Under the pieces are notes generated by a model. The model was not told where the DNA came from, made no database searches, and worked only from the letters and a program-made list of their open reading frames with translations. A program made the translations under genes and the position numbers. A stretch of 64,000 bases of DNA from Cryptomeria japonica (taxonomy: Eukaryota > Streptophyta > Pinopsida > Cupressales > Cupressaceae). Below are positions 47,001-57,363 of this stretch, one piece after another. The number at the start of each line of letters is the position of its first letter. Position 1 is the stretch's first letter. The DNA lies in NCBI RefSeq assembly GCF_030272615.1, contig NC_081406.1, positions 400,846,939 to 400,910,938 of the forward strand. The letters are read 5' to 3'.

Positions 47001-49958
47001 GTAATAGCTGTTCGATTAAGTCCACTACCCATCCTCAACCATCAAGACAACATCCTCATTAGTGGTGCAGGGGAACCTCATGACTAAGGAAATCATGACA
47101 AAGACCATGAATTTTTAAAGGAATAATGATGTGATTCATCCATATTTGCAATAAGATAGGTTATTTTGTTGATTTTTGTTATAAACCCCACCTTGTTACC
47201 CAATGTCATGGATTTGGCAGGATGATAAGCCACCATAGGCATATGGGCCTAGGGGTATTGAATTGAGTATTTTAGGTGTTTTTAGGTGTCTTAGGATTTT
47301 TTAGACATGTTTTAATGACACTAATACCATTGGATTCAATAGGTGTCAAATTTGGTTAAAATATGTCAAAATTGTAAAAATTGTCAAAGTTGCTAATAAC
47401 CATTTTTGGTTAAAAAGTGCAACTTCTTTCCAAATGGTTCCCATAGTTCAACAAGTGGTTGATAACTGATGGGAAGGATATAAATCATGATTCCAACCAC
47501 CGTTTGGGGATTTTTGAGTCGTTTGTAATGATTTGGCATCAAAAAAGCAATAAAATTCTGTGATTTTCCTGCAATTTTGCTGCTATAATCATTGTACCAT
47601 ACTGTAAGGACTTGATAGAAGCATAAAAATGGTGGTATGTGTTAGAGGAGTGAATCAAATTTCAAATGAGACTATTCTGAGGTCTTTATTCATTCTTTAA
47701 GTGGAGATATCCGCAATTTACTGGAAGTTGCTGGGTTAGGACAGCGTTCCCTAGGTTTTGGCATTAAAATGGTGAAAACTTGCTAATCCTTCTTAGTCAC
47801 TCAATGGCCCTGGAGGAGAAGAAAGGTTTAACAATTTAGTTTAATATTTTGAAATAATTTTGCAGGTTTGGAGTGGAAATGAGAAAGGGTTTGATGCACT
47901 AAGGTGGGCAACTCCATGTGGCCACCTAGTGAAGGCAAACAAGAAGGTTCCATATCTGGAGTTTGGGGTGTCACCAAGGTCTGAAACCTGGTAGTTTGTA
48001 GTTTTTCCATGTAATTGAGAGTTAAATACCATTAATTTTATTTTTCAGCACTTTTGAAGGGTACTTTCTTTGTAAAATAGACCTAATTGGGGCTATTAGG
48101 CCTACTAGCCAAGGGTAGGGTTAGGTCCTTTGCATAATTGATCAGCCTAAACCCTTGGGATATGTTTTATTATTACATGGTAGGGGTATAAATCCATTTT
48201 AATCCTCAGGTTTCCTTTGGCATGATTGGGAGAAAAACAACAATTCTGGTCTGGCAGGGCTACAAGGGCTTGTAAGCCTCTAAAACAGCAACTTTGCAAA
48301 ATTACCTTAAGGGAATAAATCCAAGCCTAGGATAAGGTGTCTCTGACCTTGAAACCTTCAAATCATACCATTTTTAGTCACATTTTCATTGGGAAGAGTT
48401 CCAACCATAGTTGGACCAATTTGGCCTAGTGAGTCTCCTACAGCCATTGGGAGCATTGGGGGGATAGAACCCTGCATAGAAGCAAACAAGTTGGAAGTGA
48501 TATGGAACCTATATATCCAAGTCTTGAACACCCCATGAAGTCATTTTGAAGTGCCAGGGTCCTTGGTTGGAGGTTTGAGTAGAAGAACCTATTCCACACC
48601 TTCCCTGGGGCTCTGCATCAATTAGAGTCTTGGAAATGTCAATGTCCACCAAGATATAGGCAAAAGTAGAGTGGTTGGTATCAAAAGTTGTGGAATATAC
48701 CCTCAGAAAATAACCAATAACATTGATGATATCTTTATAATAGAAATCATCTCATAAACGAAAGAGAAGGTTAGGCACCCTCGCAAAAGTGACATTATAT
48801 TGAGAGATTTTCATCAAAAGAATGGAAAACTCAAGAAGCTATGGTGACATATTGTGGCATTAGTAGGGATTATCTCTATTGACCAAATCCCCTAGTTCTC
48901 CTCATAGAATGGACCATTGGATGGCTCATAGTGGTATCCTATCCTACATTTATCTTGATGGCATTGCCGATAGTTGGTATGTGGTTCTTGGTACGGGTTT
49001 CCTCTTACCCTATTATCTTATTTATATCTTTGTTCCAACATGTGGAGATTGATTTCTATCATGCTATGATGATTTTCATGTTTGCATGTGTTTTGACATT
49101 ATGCAAATAGGATTGTGAAGTTTCCTTCAATTATTGATGATCTCTCATCTTTGTTGCATGGGCCAACAATTTTATTTTATCTTGTTTGAATTAGTTTAAT
49201 CACTATTGTGAGTTTTCTCTATTGTGTAGTTATTGTGGCTATGTTTGATTTGCTATTGGAATTGAACACATTTATTTGATTTTTCTTTCTTTCAATATTT
49301 ATGATCTTTGGTAGTTTAGTGAAACTCTTGCTATTTTTAAATGTTGCCTTCTTTGTTGTGATGTGATTCCTCACCAAGATCGACGTAGATAACCTTGGAT
49401 GAGTGTATATAAGGAATCAAACATTGGGAAAATTTGAGGATAAGGGTAAGTGTTTGTTGTATGGGTAGCTACGATCCACTTGTACATTCTTAGTGATTAT
49501 TGAAAACTATGTCTTGGAGGCTAATCCCATTAAACAAACAAGGGGGAAGTCATACATAATCATATGGATCCTCCCTAGTTGTGTGTGGATTCAAGACCAT
49601 CATTTCATATGGTTCTTGGTTACTTTGTGAGACCATGGCATCCTCTTAGACCAATATGTGAGCCTTGTATTGTTATCCCTACAATGTGGATGAATAAGTG
49701 TATGTTAAAATAAATGCTTTGCTTAGAATACTCAAAAATGTCTCTCAGAAAGTCTGCAACAAGCAAACTTTTAGTAAGAATTTGCAGACACAATGCTTAG
49801 AAATTCAAACAATCAGCTACATTAAATATGTTCTCTATTAAGTTCAATGTTTTAAGATGAAAAAGAAGAGTTAAATGGTTTTGGTTCGATTTGCAATTTT
49901 GTGAAGCTTTTGCACTGAAGTTTCCATAGCCTAATTTTTTTGCCTATGAAGAAAGACC
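44031..49958 (+). other. CACTA left interior, no gene recognised
   Basis: About 5.9 kb without convincing coding. A GC-rich stretch around 44040-44105 precedes AAGCAAGGTAAGG, a good splice-donor-like site, so it may be a first non-coding exon. A 22 bp palindrome at 46339-46360 and GGGGTGTTACA at 46369-46379 resemble the start of a minus-strand gypsy LTR (TGTAACACCCC), but the other end was not found. The stretch at about 47200-48700 is loosely related to 61440-62500. Confidence 0.5.
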
Positions 49959-51840
49959 ATGTCAGATAATATCAGCGAAGAACAAAATAAAAAGACAATT
50001 GCTAGATTATGGTCTAACTTGAAAAGAAAAGGTGATGGGAAATGTTATTGTCCTTGCAAAATTTGTAAGGGCTTAAAGACTAGAAGACTTCTAATCAAAA
50101 CAACTAAGAAACATTGTAGGCAGCATGGTCACATTGAAGGGGGACATGATTATCATCCACTGGTAAGTTGTTCATTATATCGTTTTAACAATTTGTATAC
50201 ATAAGAAATCACTTGATAATGAGATCATGATCACGGTTTATTTATGTATATCAATTTTATATAGGTGGATCACCCTGGAGCACATGGTATGGATCAACAA
50301 AACCCTGAGAATATGGTTTTCAAAGTGGAGGAACATGGAGGTGTGAATATCGAAGCTCAAGATAATGATCCCATGGAAGATGATGATCATGCACCAGAAA
50401 ACACAATTGAAGATGATGGTACAAATGCATTGATCAATGACACATTTAGTACTGGCACAACTGATCATGATGATCAAGATGACCTTGATGTTCATGATTT
50501 ACCTCTTCTTGAGAAGGCATATGAGCCCCTTTACAAAGGCTCCCAAACAACTCTTCTCTCTGTTGTATTGTTGTTGGTGAACTTGAAGGTTATGAATGGT
50601 TTATCCAACATAACAATCTCACGTATGTTAAGGTGTGTCATACATGTCATTACAGTTAATAAATGGTGAATCATGTACCATTAATATTCTTTATATTAAC
50701 ACCTCAAACTTTTTTTTTTGCTATAGATTGATAGGTGAGTTTTTCTTACCACCATCAAATATTCTACCTCGCTCATACCGAGAATTATCTGCCATTATGA
50801 AAGATATTGGAATGGAGTATCAAACAATAGATGCTTGTCCCAATGATCATATTATATATCATAAACAACATGAATTTGGAATAGAATGCCCTGAATGTCA
50901 TATCAATAGATATTGAATAGATCAAATAACAAAAAAGGTGTCTCGCAAGGTTCTTCATTATATTCCCATTATTCCACGCATGCAACGATTATTCAGGTGC
51001 ACTAGCTTGGAACAATTTATGGATTACCAAGCACGCAATAGAAGTCGAGATGACATTATTCGAATGCCTGCAGATGGTTCAACATTTATGGACATAGAGG
51101 AAAAGTGGCCACACTTTAAAGAAGAACCTCGTAATCTCAAGCTTTCATTGGCAGTGGACGGTGTCAATCCATTTGGAGAGTTGAGATCTATTTACTCAGT
51201 GTGGCCTATTTTTGTTATCAACAATAATATTCCTCCATGGATCTCAATAAAGAGGGAGCACATAATGTTGGCAATGATTGTTCCAGGTATTTTATAATTT
51301 AATAGTCATCTACATTTAATTATAAATATTGTAGTAAAATGGTCATAATAATTATGTAATGTTTTTGTTCATTCCACTAGGCAAGTACTAAGTTAAAGAT
51401 ATGAATGTATATGTTGAGCCTCTTATCGACGAGTTGCTAGAGTTATGGAATGGTGTGACCATGTATGACATCTCTAGACCAATAGGACAAAGACAATTTC
51501 AATTCCATGCAATGCTTGTATGGACAATACATGATGCCCCAAGGCTAACACATTTTTGTGGTACGTTATAGTGTTCAAGTTGCACATGATAATTATAATT
51601 ATAAAAATTAATAGATTTAATAGAATTATACATTCTCTTGTAGGTCTTCAAGCAAAGGGAAAATTTGCATGCCCAGTTTGTGGTCCAAAGATGAAATCCC
51701 ATCATTCAAAAAGTTTAGGAAAGCAGGTGTTTGACGAGTATAGGCACTTCCTTCACAAAAATCATAAGTACCAGAATACTGAAAAACATCTTTTCAATGG
51801 GATTAAAGGGGTCTCAATCATAGAAGGGTGGATAAGGTAG
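49959..51840 (+). pseudogene. TNP2-type CACTA transposase, five exons, C-terminally truncated
   Basis: Five exons with GT..AG introns join in frame: 49959-50162, 50265-50632, 50727-51286, 51381-51560 and 51644-51840. Exon 1 has a Transpos_assoc-like Cys/His segment (GKCYCPCKICKGLK, HCRQHGHIEGG). Exon 2 is acidic and ends EKAYEPLYKGSQTT. Exon 3 has RELSAIMKDIGMEYQTIDAC, IECPECHINRY, VLHYIPIIPRMQRLFRC, FKEEPRNLKLSLAVDGVNPF and NNIPPWISIKREHIM, the core TNP2 signature. Exon 5 has GLQAKGKFACPVCGPKMKSH. Before the terminal stop only two in-frame stops occur (50914-50916 and 51389-51391). The rest of the domain is absent and the frame ends at 51840. It would cut and move CACTA ends. Confidence 0.9.
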
Positions 51841-53055
51841 CATGGATAGGGAGGGCAGGTACAAGTTTACCCACTAAGCACACCACCTCATATGGATGGC
51901 GGACTGCCACATAGGGCCAAGAGGGATGGTATATCCACTCTTGGGCTTAGCATGTGGACAGCTTTGGGTGCCCTATCATGTTTCTCATCCAAGCCCTATT
52001 ATGGTTTAAATCCAATTATGCATTATAGATATTGTGTAGTTCACATAAAATTGAAATAGTTATGAATATATGCTATCTAAACCTAGTTGAAATGGTTTCT
52101 CTATGAATTATACTTTCAATACTTGTCTAACATGATTGCAGGTTTTATCTTGATGAAAATGTTTTATTGATAAAAATCTAAACGAGGTGAAGCACACTAG
52201 CTAGAGGATTATGTGGACTGAAGAAACAAACCTGTGGATAAATCCAAACATGGCGGAATCCTTGCTGCAGTTTTTGTTCTTTGTAAGAATTCAAAAAAAT
52301 GTTGAATTTGTGATCTATAATTTACGTGTTTCTCAATTTGGTTGACATCTTCAAAATAGACTCAAAAACTTATTTTTAGTACTGTGTGTTATTATACTTA
52401 CCTTTTAATGTTCTTTAAAAAAAGAATGGTTGCAGACAGCAAAGTTCCTTGCAAATAGAAGAAGCTCGGTTTTGCTTTTGTGACTTTGTCTATTATGTTT
52501 GATTGTCAACAAAATACAGAGACATACTGAAGACGATTATGGTTCGTGGTTGTTTTTTTAGTTGAAACCATTATTATGAATTTTATGAATTTTTTTTTAA
52601 CATTGACATGGTCAAAGCCTTAACTATGCATACTGCTCTCTTCAGATTATTATCTTACCCCACCTTTTCCATTTTAATTCATTTTAGTTTGATTCAATCT
52701 TTCAGTCAAGTTTAATGATAGTTTCTATTATGCCTTTTTAATAACAAAGATTATATGTAGACATTTGCTTGTCCTTCTATGTTAGTGTGTTCCTACGAGG
52801 TCAATTCTTTCTTATCTCAAGAAACCTCATTGACCTACAAATTCTTATACTACGCTACTTACTACCATTGATATCTTAACAAAAGCACACAAACATGTAA
52901 GGTAAAACTCTCTCCAGAGAAGCCTGAGAAACACTGTAACTAAAATGCCTTGACCTCTTGCCAAGCATTCGATATTTAAAAGTCTTAAATCCTGTCCAAA
53001 TCATAGGATAGACATTCAAATCCTGAGATCATTAATTCCCCTAATAAATGGATCC
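51841..53055 (+). other. CACTA interior between transposase and captured fragments
   Basis: No transposase C-terminus found; AT-rich with no recognised domain. A block at 51840-51960 (GGCAGGTACAAG, CACACCACCTCATATGG) has no partner in the window. Confidence 0.5.
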
Positions 53056-53412
53056 ATGGTAGAAGCCTATAGAAAATGTGTTCCACAACAGAAAGGCAGA
53101 TTCAAATTGAATTTTGACATTGCTCCAAAGGACAACCCAGGTATTGCAGGAAGTGGAGCACTCATTATGGATAGTGAATGTAAAGCCCTTCGCATTATTA
53201 AGCTTTAGCCCTCCACTTTGGCATTAGGGGACTAGAGATAGAAGAACGCTCACTCCTTGTGATCAAAGGAATGCAAAATAAGGGAGTGACCAATAGGAGG
53301 TTATATAATATTAGAATAGTATCAGTGCTAAGCATAGACATAACTTTTGCACATTGTTATGAATAGGCAAAGTTGGCAAACAAACCAGTGAAACTCCTTG
53401 TCTCTAGAGGAA
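53056..53412 (+). pseudogene. RNase H-like (RVT_3-type) fragment
   Basis: From an ATG at 53056 the frame reads VPQQKGRFKLNFDIAPKDNP, GIAGSGALIMDSECKALRI and a stop at 53209-53211. Another frame then gives ALHFGIRGLEIEERSLLVIK and, after MQNKG..., AKLANKPVKLLVSRGT. This is the plant RNase H-like domain (usual start F-x-x-N-F-D-G-A-x-K-G-N-P-G) found at the C-terminus of LINE polyproteins and in many plant RNase H-like genes. The Asp of NFD is present; the Glu and GDS regions are eroded. Probably carried into the CACTA element; origin from a nested LINE is equally possible. Confidence 0.75.
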
Positions 53413-53749
53413 CCCTTCAAAGCAATCAAATAATTTGAGCGAACAACCGTCTGACATCCCATGTTTAAACCTTTCCCGCTAGCATGCAAATATGTAAACT
53501 AAGCTCTAAGGACCAGGAAAATAAACAACTATAAGCAATCTATTCTGTACAATAGAAAACTAGGATCATATAGAACCTATGTTTTTGTTCTAATTAATCA
53601 GCCCTGAAAAAATAAAAGAATGTGATAACATAGAACTATTGTTTTATGCTAAAAAATGATAGTGGAATTCAACTTGCAATACCGTTATTTCTAGAGTTTA
53701 CAAAAATTCTTCCCAACTTGTTTAGATATGATGTTCATGAAATATGCAG

Positions 53750-54109
53750 GGTTGGGTGTTATTAACAATACAAGCACATTTTCCTTCACTAAAGCCTCCG
53801 GCATGTGACATGGGAAGTGCATACAAAGCTGGGATTTGCAAGCAAGTGGAAGGTGGACAAACTATAATACTCTACACTAGTTTGTATGTCATGGCTCTTG
53901 GTGTTGGAGGCATTAAGGGCTCTTTGCTTGTTCATGGGGTAGAACAATTCGATGAGAATGATGGAAAAGAGAGAAAGCTGATATCAAATTTCTTCAACTG
54001 GTTTTTGTACAACATAAGCATTGCACTTGCATTAGCTTTCTTTCTATCATATACACTATATGAAAACTTAACTCGTTGTCTCGGATCAAATAATAGTTTG
54101 TTTGCATGA
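53750..54109 (+). pseudogene. NPF (NRT1/PTR) transporter exon fragment inside the CACTA element
   Basis: Preceded by a good acceptor (AATATGCAG at 53741-53749), the frame reads GWVLLTIQAHFPSLKPPACD, then LYTSLYVMALGVGGIKGSLL, HGVEQFDENDGKERKLISNF and FNWFLYNISIALALAFFLSY. These match the third exon of plant proton-coupled nitrate/peptide transporters (family pattern LYVMALGVGGIK, H-G-x-x-Q-F-D, F-F-N-W). Two hydrophobic stretches are consistent with membrane helices. Similarity fades after about 54060, and a stop follows at 54107-54109. No other NPF exon was found, so this is a single exon, most likely captured by the transposon. Uninterrupted by stops until the breakpoint. Confidence 0.87.
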
Positions 54110-55613
54110 TGACATTTCATAATGTACAATAATGGATTTATGCTTTCATTAGGCTTTAATTATTAGCCACTTTTCTACAAAACCTTCTTTCTGCAATCAT
54201 TGACATATTTTTAATATTTATTGTAAAATTTACATAGTGTGGCAAAGTTTTATTTACAGTTGTTATACTTATTCTATACACATCCTTTTATAATTAATTT
54301 TTTAAGTTGTATATATATTTGCATCCCACCTCGCCCCCTTCGTCATCCCCCTGTCGTCCCCAAACTTAAGCCCTTGGTATGTTAAGATATGAAAGCTCAC
54401 AATAGTTTCATTTGATATGTTAATCGAGGAAAAACCTACAATATATAGCTTCCAAGATTCCAAATCCATGAGGATCATGAAGAGGTAGAAAACCAAAAAA
54501 AGAAATTGCTTATCCAAGTTTCCAAATTTGTGACAAGGAAAAAGTAGAATCTCAATCAAAGAAGGAAAATGTGCAACTCATTATCTTATTCTACCTAAGT
54601 AAAAATATTACCTAATTAAGCTTTTTAATAGTGGAATATCACACTTAGGATAAAACATATCCAAGGTAAATAAAATATTACATTGATAGGCTTCTTTGGT
54701 TGCTCTAAAAGTGGTGCCTTATGAATTATGTTCTTGGATACTAAAGTTTCCAAATTCTAGGCACTCTTGATAGCTTCTCGTAGAGATTGTGATTCGAAGG
54801 CTTTAACCAAACCTTTCAATGGTTTCTATTGATGTTTTTTTTAATGCACTATGCAACACAAAATAAAATACTAAGTATTCTATCCTCTTGAACAAAATCC
54901 TCCCAAGTGCTAAACTATGTGATCAAATGGGATGACTCCAAGATTCCAATAGTCAGGTCTTGACTTTATATTGTAGATAGACTCAATGATTGTGATGTGA
55001 TATCTGTTGGAATCACAAGGGGGACTTACGTTGCTTGGGTCAAGACCTATCCATTCTCATGTTTCATGACTGATTTACACTCCATGATTTAGGTCATCCT
55101 TGAGCAACATCTCGACTTAGCAAAATTTTGTTTTTTGTACCCTAAGTCTTTAATTTTGACCCCTTACTAGAATTGCCTTAGGTTTTATTGGAATTCTTGC
55201 TTCTCTAGCATGGGCACATTTCTAGGGTTCATTCGCACAAATTGCTCTTGATGAGCAATCTAGTATCATGACCATGACTTAAACAAAATTTTAACTTAGT
55301 CAAATTATCTCCTCCAAACTTCTATGAGTTCATCGCCTTCATTCTTCATCAATTTGATGTCTTTTGTACATTGGAAGGTAATTCTTGACCACCATACCTC
55401 AATCTTGACCTATGCTACCGTAAAACCCTACAACCTAGTCATGTTTACAATTGAGATCTTGGTGACTTGATCACTTAATATAGCTTAATCATGCAGGTCT
55501 CATCTAACTCTGACTCCAACACTTAAGCAAATCAACCCTAGCAACCAGGTACTTTGGGAAATATCTTGCAACTTGACAACATGGGTAATGATGGAGGAAT
55601 GGAAGGTGAGACC
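54110..55613 (+). other. CACTA right interior, no gene recognised
   Basis: AT-rich; short frames only. Nothing recognised in either strand. Confidence 0.5.
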
Positions 55614-55795
55614 TATAGAGCTGAGAGAGAGAGAGAGAGAGGGTGAGAAGAAGAGATAATGACCTAGAGAGGGTAGAGAAAGAGAAGTAGAGAGGGAGAG
55701 AAGAAGAGAGGGATGGAGAAAGAGACCTAGAGAGGGGAGAGAGAAGAGAGATAGTAGAGAAGGATAGAGAAGAGAGATAGAAGAGAGATACCAAT
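55614..55795. repeat. GA-rich low-complexity tract
   Basis: Interrupted (GA)n with GAGAGG, AGAAGAGAG and GGGAGAGA variants. On the minus strand it produces a spurious Ser/Leu-rich frame. Confidence 0.9.
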
Positions 55796-55836
55796 GTCAA
55801 TCTTTTTCTATAAAAAAATTTTTTCCAAAAAATCGG

Positions 55837-56060
55837 CCTATCGTCAAAATTCTGACATCAAAGGGTAAAAATTCTGACAGAGGAGTGCCGTCGGATGCAC
55901 AACATCCTCACCGAAACTCTCCTAGAGGCCATCGTAATTCTGACACAAAAGGGTTAAAATTACAACAGCCTCCAAGAGAGTTCCGATGAGGATGCTGTGC
56001 ATTTGACGACACTCCTCTGTCGGAATTTTTACCCTTTGATGTCGGAATTCTGATGATAGG
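55837..56060. repeat. Right subterminal 105 bp inverted repeat of the CACTA element
   Basis: Arms of about 105 bp (55837-55941 and 55956-56060) around a spacer of about 14 bp. Both arms contain CATCAAAGGGTAAAAATTC (direct or complementary), GACAGAGGAGTG and GCATCCTCA-like blocks, with roughly one difference per six bases by eye. Transcribed, it would form a long hairpin. Motifs TTCTGACG/CGTCAGAATT recur up to the element end at 56268. Confidence 0.92.
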
Positions 56061-56268
56061 TCGAGATCGCGACAGTATTCTTTCTGGGTATGAGCATCCA
56101 TGGCAGTTGTCGAAAAGGTTGGAGCTGATGTCAGAATTGCGATGACCACAAGGATAGTCAGAACTTCTGACAAAAAGTTTTCGATGACTTTTTTTGTTGG
56201 TAGTACGACGAAATTTTGTCGAAATTCTGACGATTTGCCGTTGAAATTTTGACCCGAATGTACTAGTG

Positions 56269-56429
56269 CTAAAACATGCCAAAACACAAAATATTGAATG
56301 ATTATACCATTCACATGCTTAGTAGGGTTTGATCTCGATTGTTTATTGTCTCCATTGATCTTGTTTCATATTATTGCTCTCAAATTTTGTATTGCGCACA
56401 AGAGCTCAATAAAGAATGAATTGTGGTTG
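56269..56429. other. Flank between the CACTA element and the gypsy E LTR
   Basis: 161 bases starting with the right CTA duplication. Nothing is recognised. It may be older host DNA, or LTR sequence if the gypsy E LTR is longer than called. Confidence 0.5.
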
Positions 56430-56936
56430 TGTAGATGCTTGATTGCTTGTTCACTATGAAAGGTCACCTAAAAATTGATTCGCTTGTTAGGGTTTGGCAA
56501 GCATGAAAGGATCCTCTTATATAGAAAATACCTTAGAAAATGGAGGGATAGGATTAAGAGGTGGAAGGATAAATGGTTGGCTAGGATTAGAGGGTAGGTA
56601 TAGAAAATAAGGAAATATTAGAGAGGTGGTTAAAGGTAAATTAAGAGATGAATGACAAGAGTCATGGAGGGAAAAAGATCATGAATTAATTAAGTAAATA
56701 AAGATTTATTTAATCAATAGAATAAGTGGGACCAATTAAATAAATAATATATTTATTTAATTTAGGGAAAGGATAATTTAAATAAATAACAATTTATTTA
56801 AATAGGGAAAGGCTAGAAGAGGATTAGTGAATTAATTAAATAAATAAAAATCTACTTAATTAATAAAAGGCTTAGACAAAAATGATTAAATAAAAATATT
56901 TATTTAATTAGGTTAGGAAAATTTTAGCTATCTACA
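56430..56936 (-). repeat. 3' LTR of gypsy E (507 bp)
   Basis: On the minus strand it begins TGTAGATAGC at 56936 and ends GCATCTACA at 56430, giving 7 bp inverted ends TGTAGAT/ATCTACA. A minus-strand TATA box (CTATATAAG, 56524-56516) lies about 410 bases in, leaving a short R-U5. The purine tract directly precedes it. The 5' LTR is not in the window, so the inner end is inferred from the inverted ends only. Confidence 0.72.
56684..56910. repeat. Five AT-rich palindromes in the gypsy E LTR
   Basis: Modules at about 56684-56718, 56733-56764, 56773-56803, 56830-56864 and 56884-56910 each read roughly ATTAAATAAAT...ATTTATTTAAT around a short centre. Linkers between them repeat AGGGAAAGG. Confidence 0.85.
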
Positions 56937-56950
56937 TTTTTCCCCTCTTT
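56937..56950 (-). other. Polypurine tract of gypsy E
   Basis: The minus strand reads AAAGAGGGGAAAAA directly before TGTAGATAGC. Confidence 0.85.
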
Positions 56951-57216
56951 GAGGCAATGTATCTTGTCGCGTTATTTGAAAGAAGATAAGATTAATTGAT
57001 ACAAAATTTTATCCAGTACAAGAGTGGTATGCCCCCTTGAGAGATTGGGTGAGATTTTTTTTTAAAAATAACTGTAGACAATCTCTCAATAAGAAAGAAA
57101 TATTAGAAGGAATAAGGAGAAGACAACAAGTTCAAGCGAGTGAAAACTGGATTCAAAAGGAATCAATGGCCAGGAAAAGGCATGGGGAGGTGAAATAACC
57201 AATTAGAATTTCATAG

Positions 57217-57228
57217 CCTATATATAGC
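57217..57228 (+). promoter_or_regulatory. TATA box of the antisense PMD gene
   Basis: CCTATATATAGC is followed, after a leader-like stretch of about 135 bases, by CAAACATGGG at 57360-57368. Its plus orientation is opposite to the retrotransposon. The motif and spacing fit an RNA polymerase II core promoter. Confidence 0.6.
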
Positions 57229-57363
57229 AGCCACGGGGAAAAACATCCTCATTTGCATCCATAGCATTTGAGAGATCGGAGCATAGAGCATCTAGAGAGA
57301 TAAAGAAAAGTAGTTAGCAAGCACTTATTCGATCAAGTCTGACACTTCAAGCGACCAACAAAC

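Larger units (their letters stand above)
43873..56268 (+). mobile_element. CACTA (En/Spm-type) DNA transposon, 12.4 kb, complete ends
   Basis: Left end CACTAATACATTTGGGGTCA; the right end, reverse complemented, begins CACTAGTACATTCGGGTCAA. The inverted ends of about 25 bp differ at a few positions and are flanked by 3 bp CTA duplications. Both subterminal regions are rich in CGACGG/TTCTGACG-type motifs and palindromes, as expected of transposase-binding regions. Inside are a five-exon TNP2 fragment (49959-51840), an RNase H-like fragment (53056-53412) and an NPF transporter exon (53750-54109). The transposase lacks its C-terminal part, so this copy is probably non-autonomous. Confidence 0.92.

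Noticed and set aside
55504-55800. Minus-strand Ser/Leu-rich 98-residue frame resembling a membrane protein
   Set aside because: Arises from the interrupted GA tract; low complexity.
55908-56314. Two overlapping minus-strand frames of 124 and 130 residues
   Set aside because: They run across the CACTA subterminal palindrome and over the element end into flanking DNA, so they are not genes.
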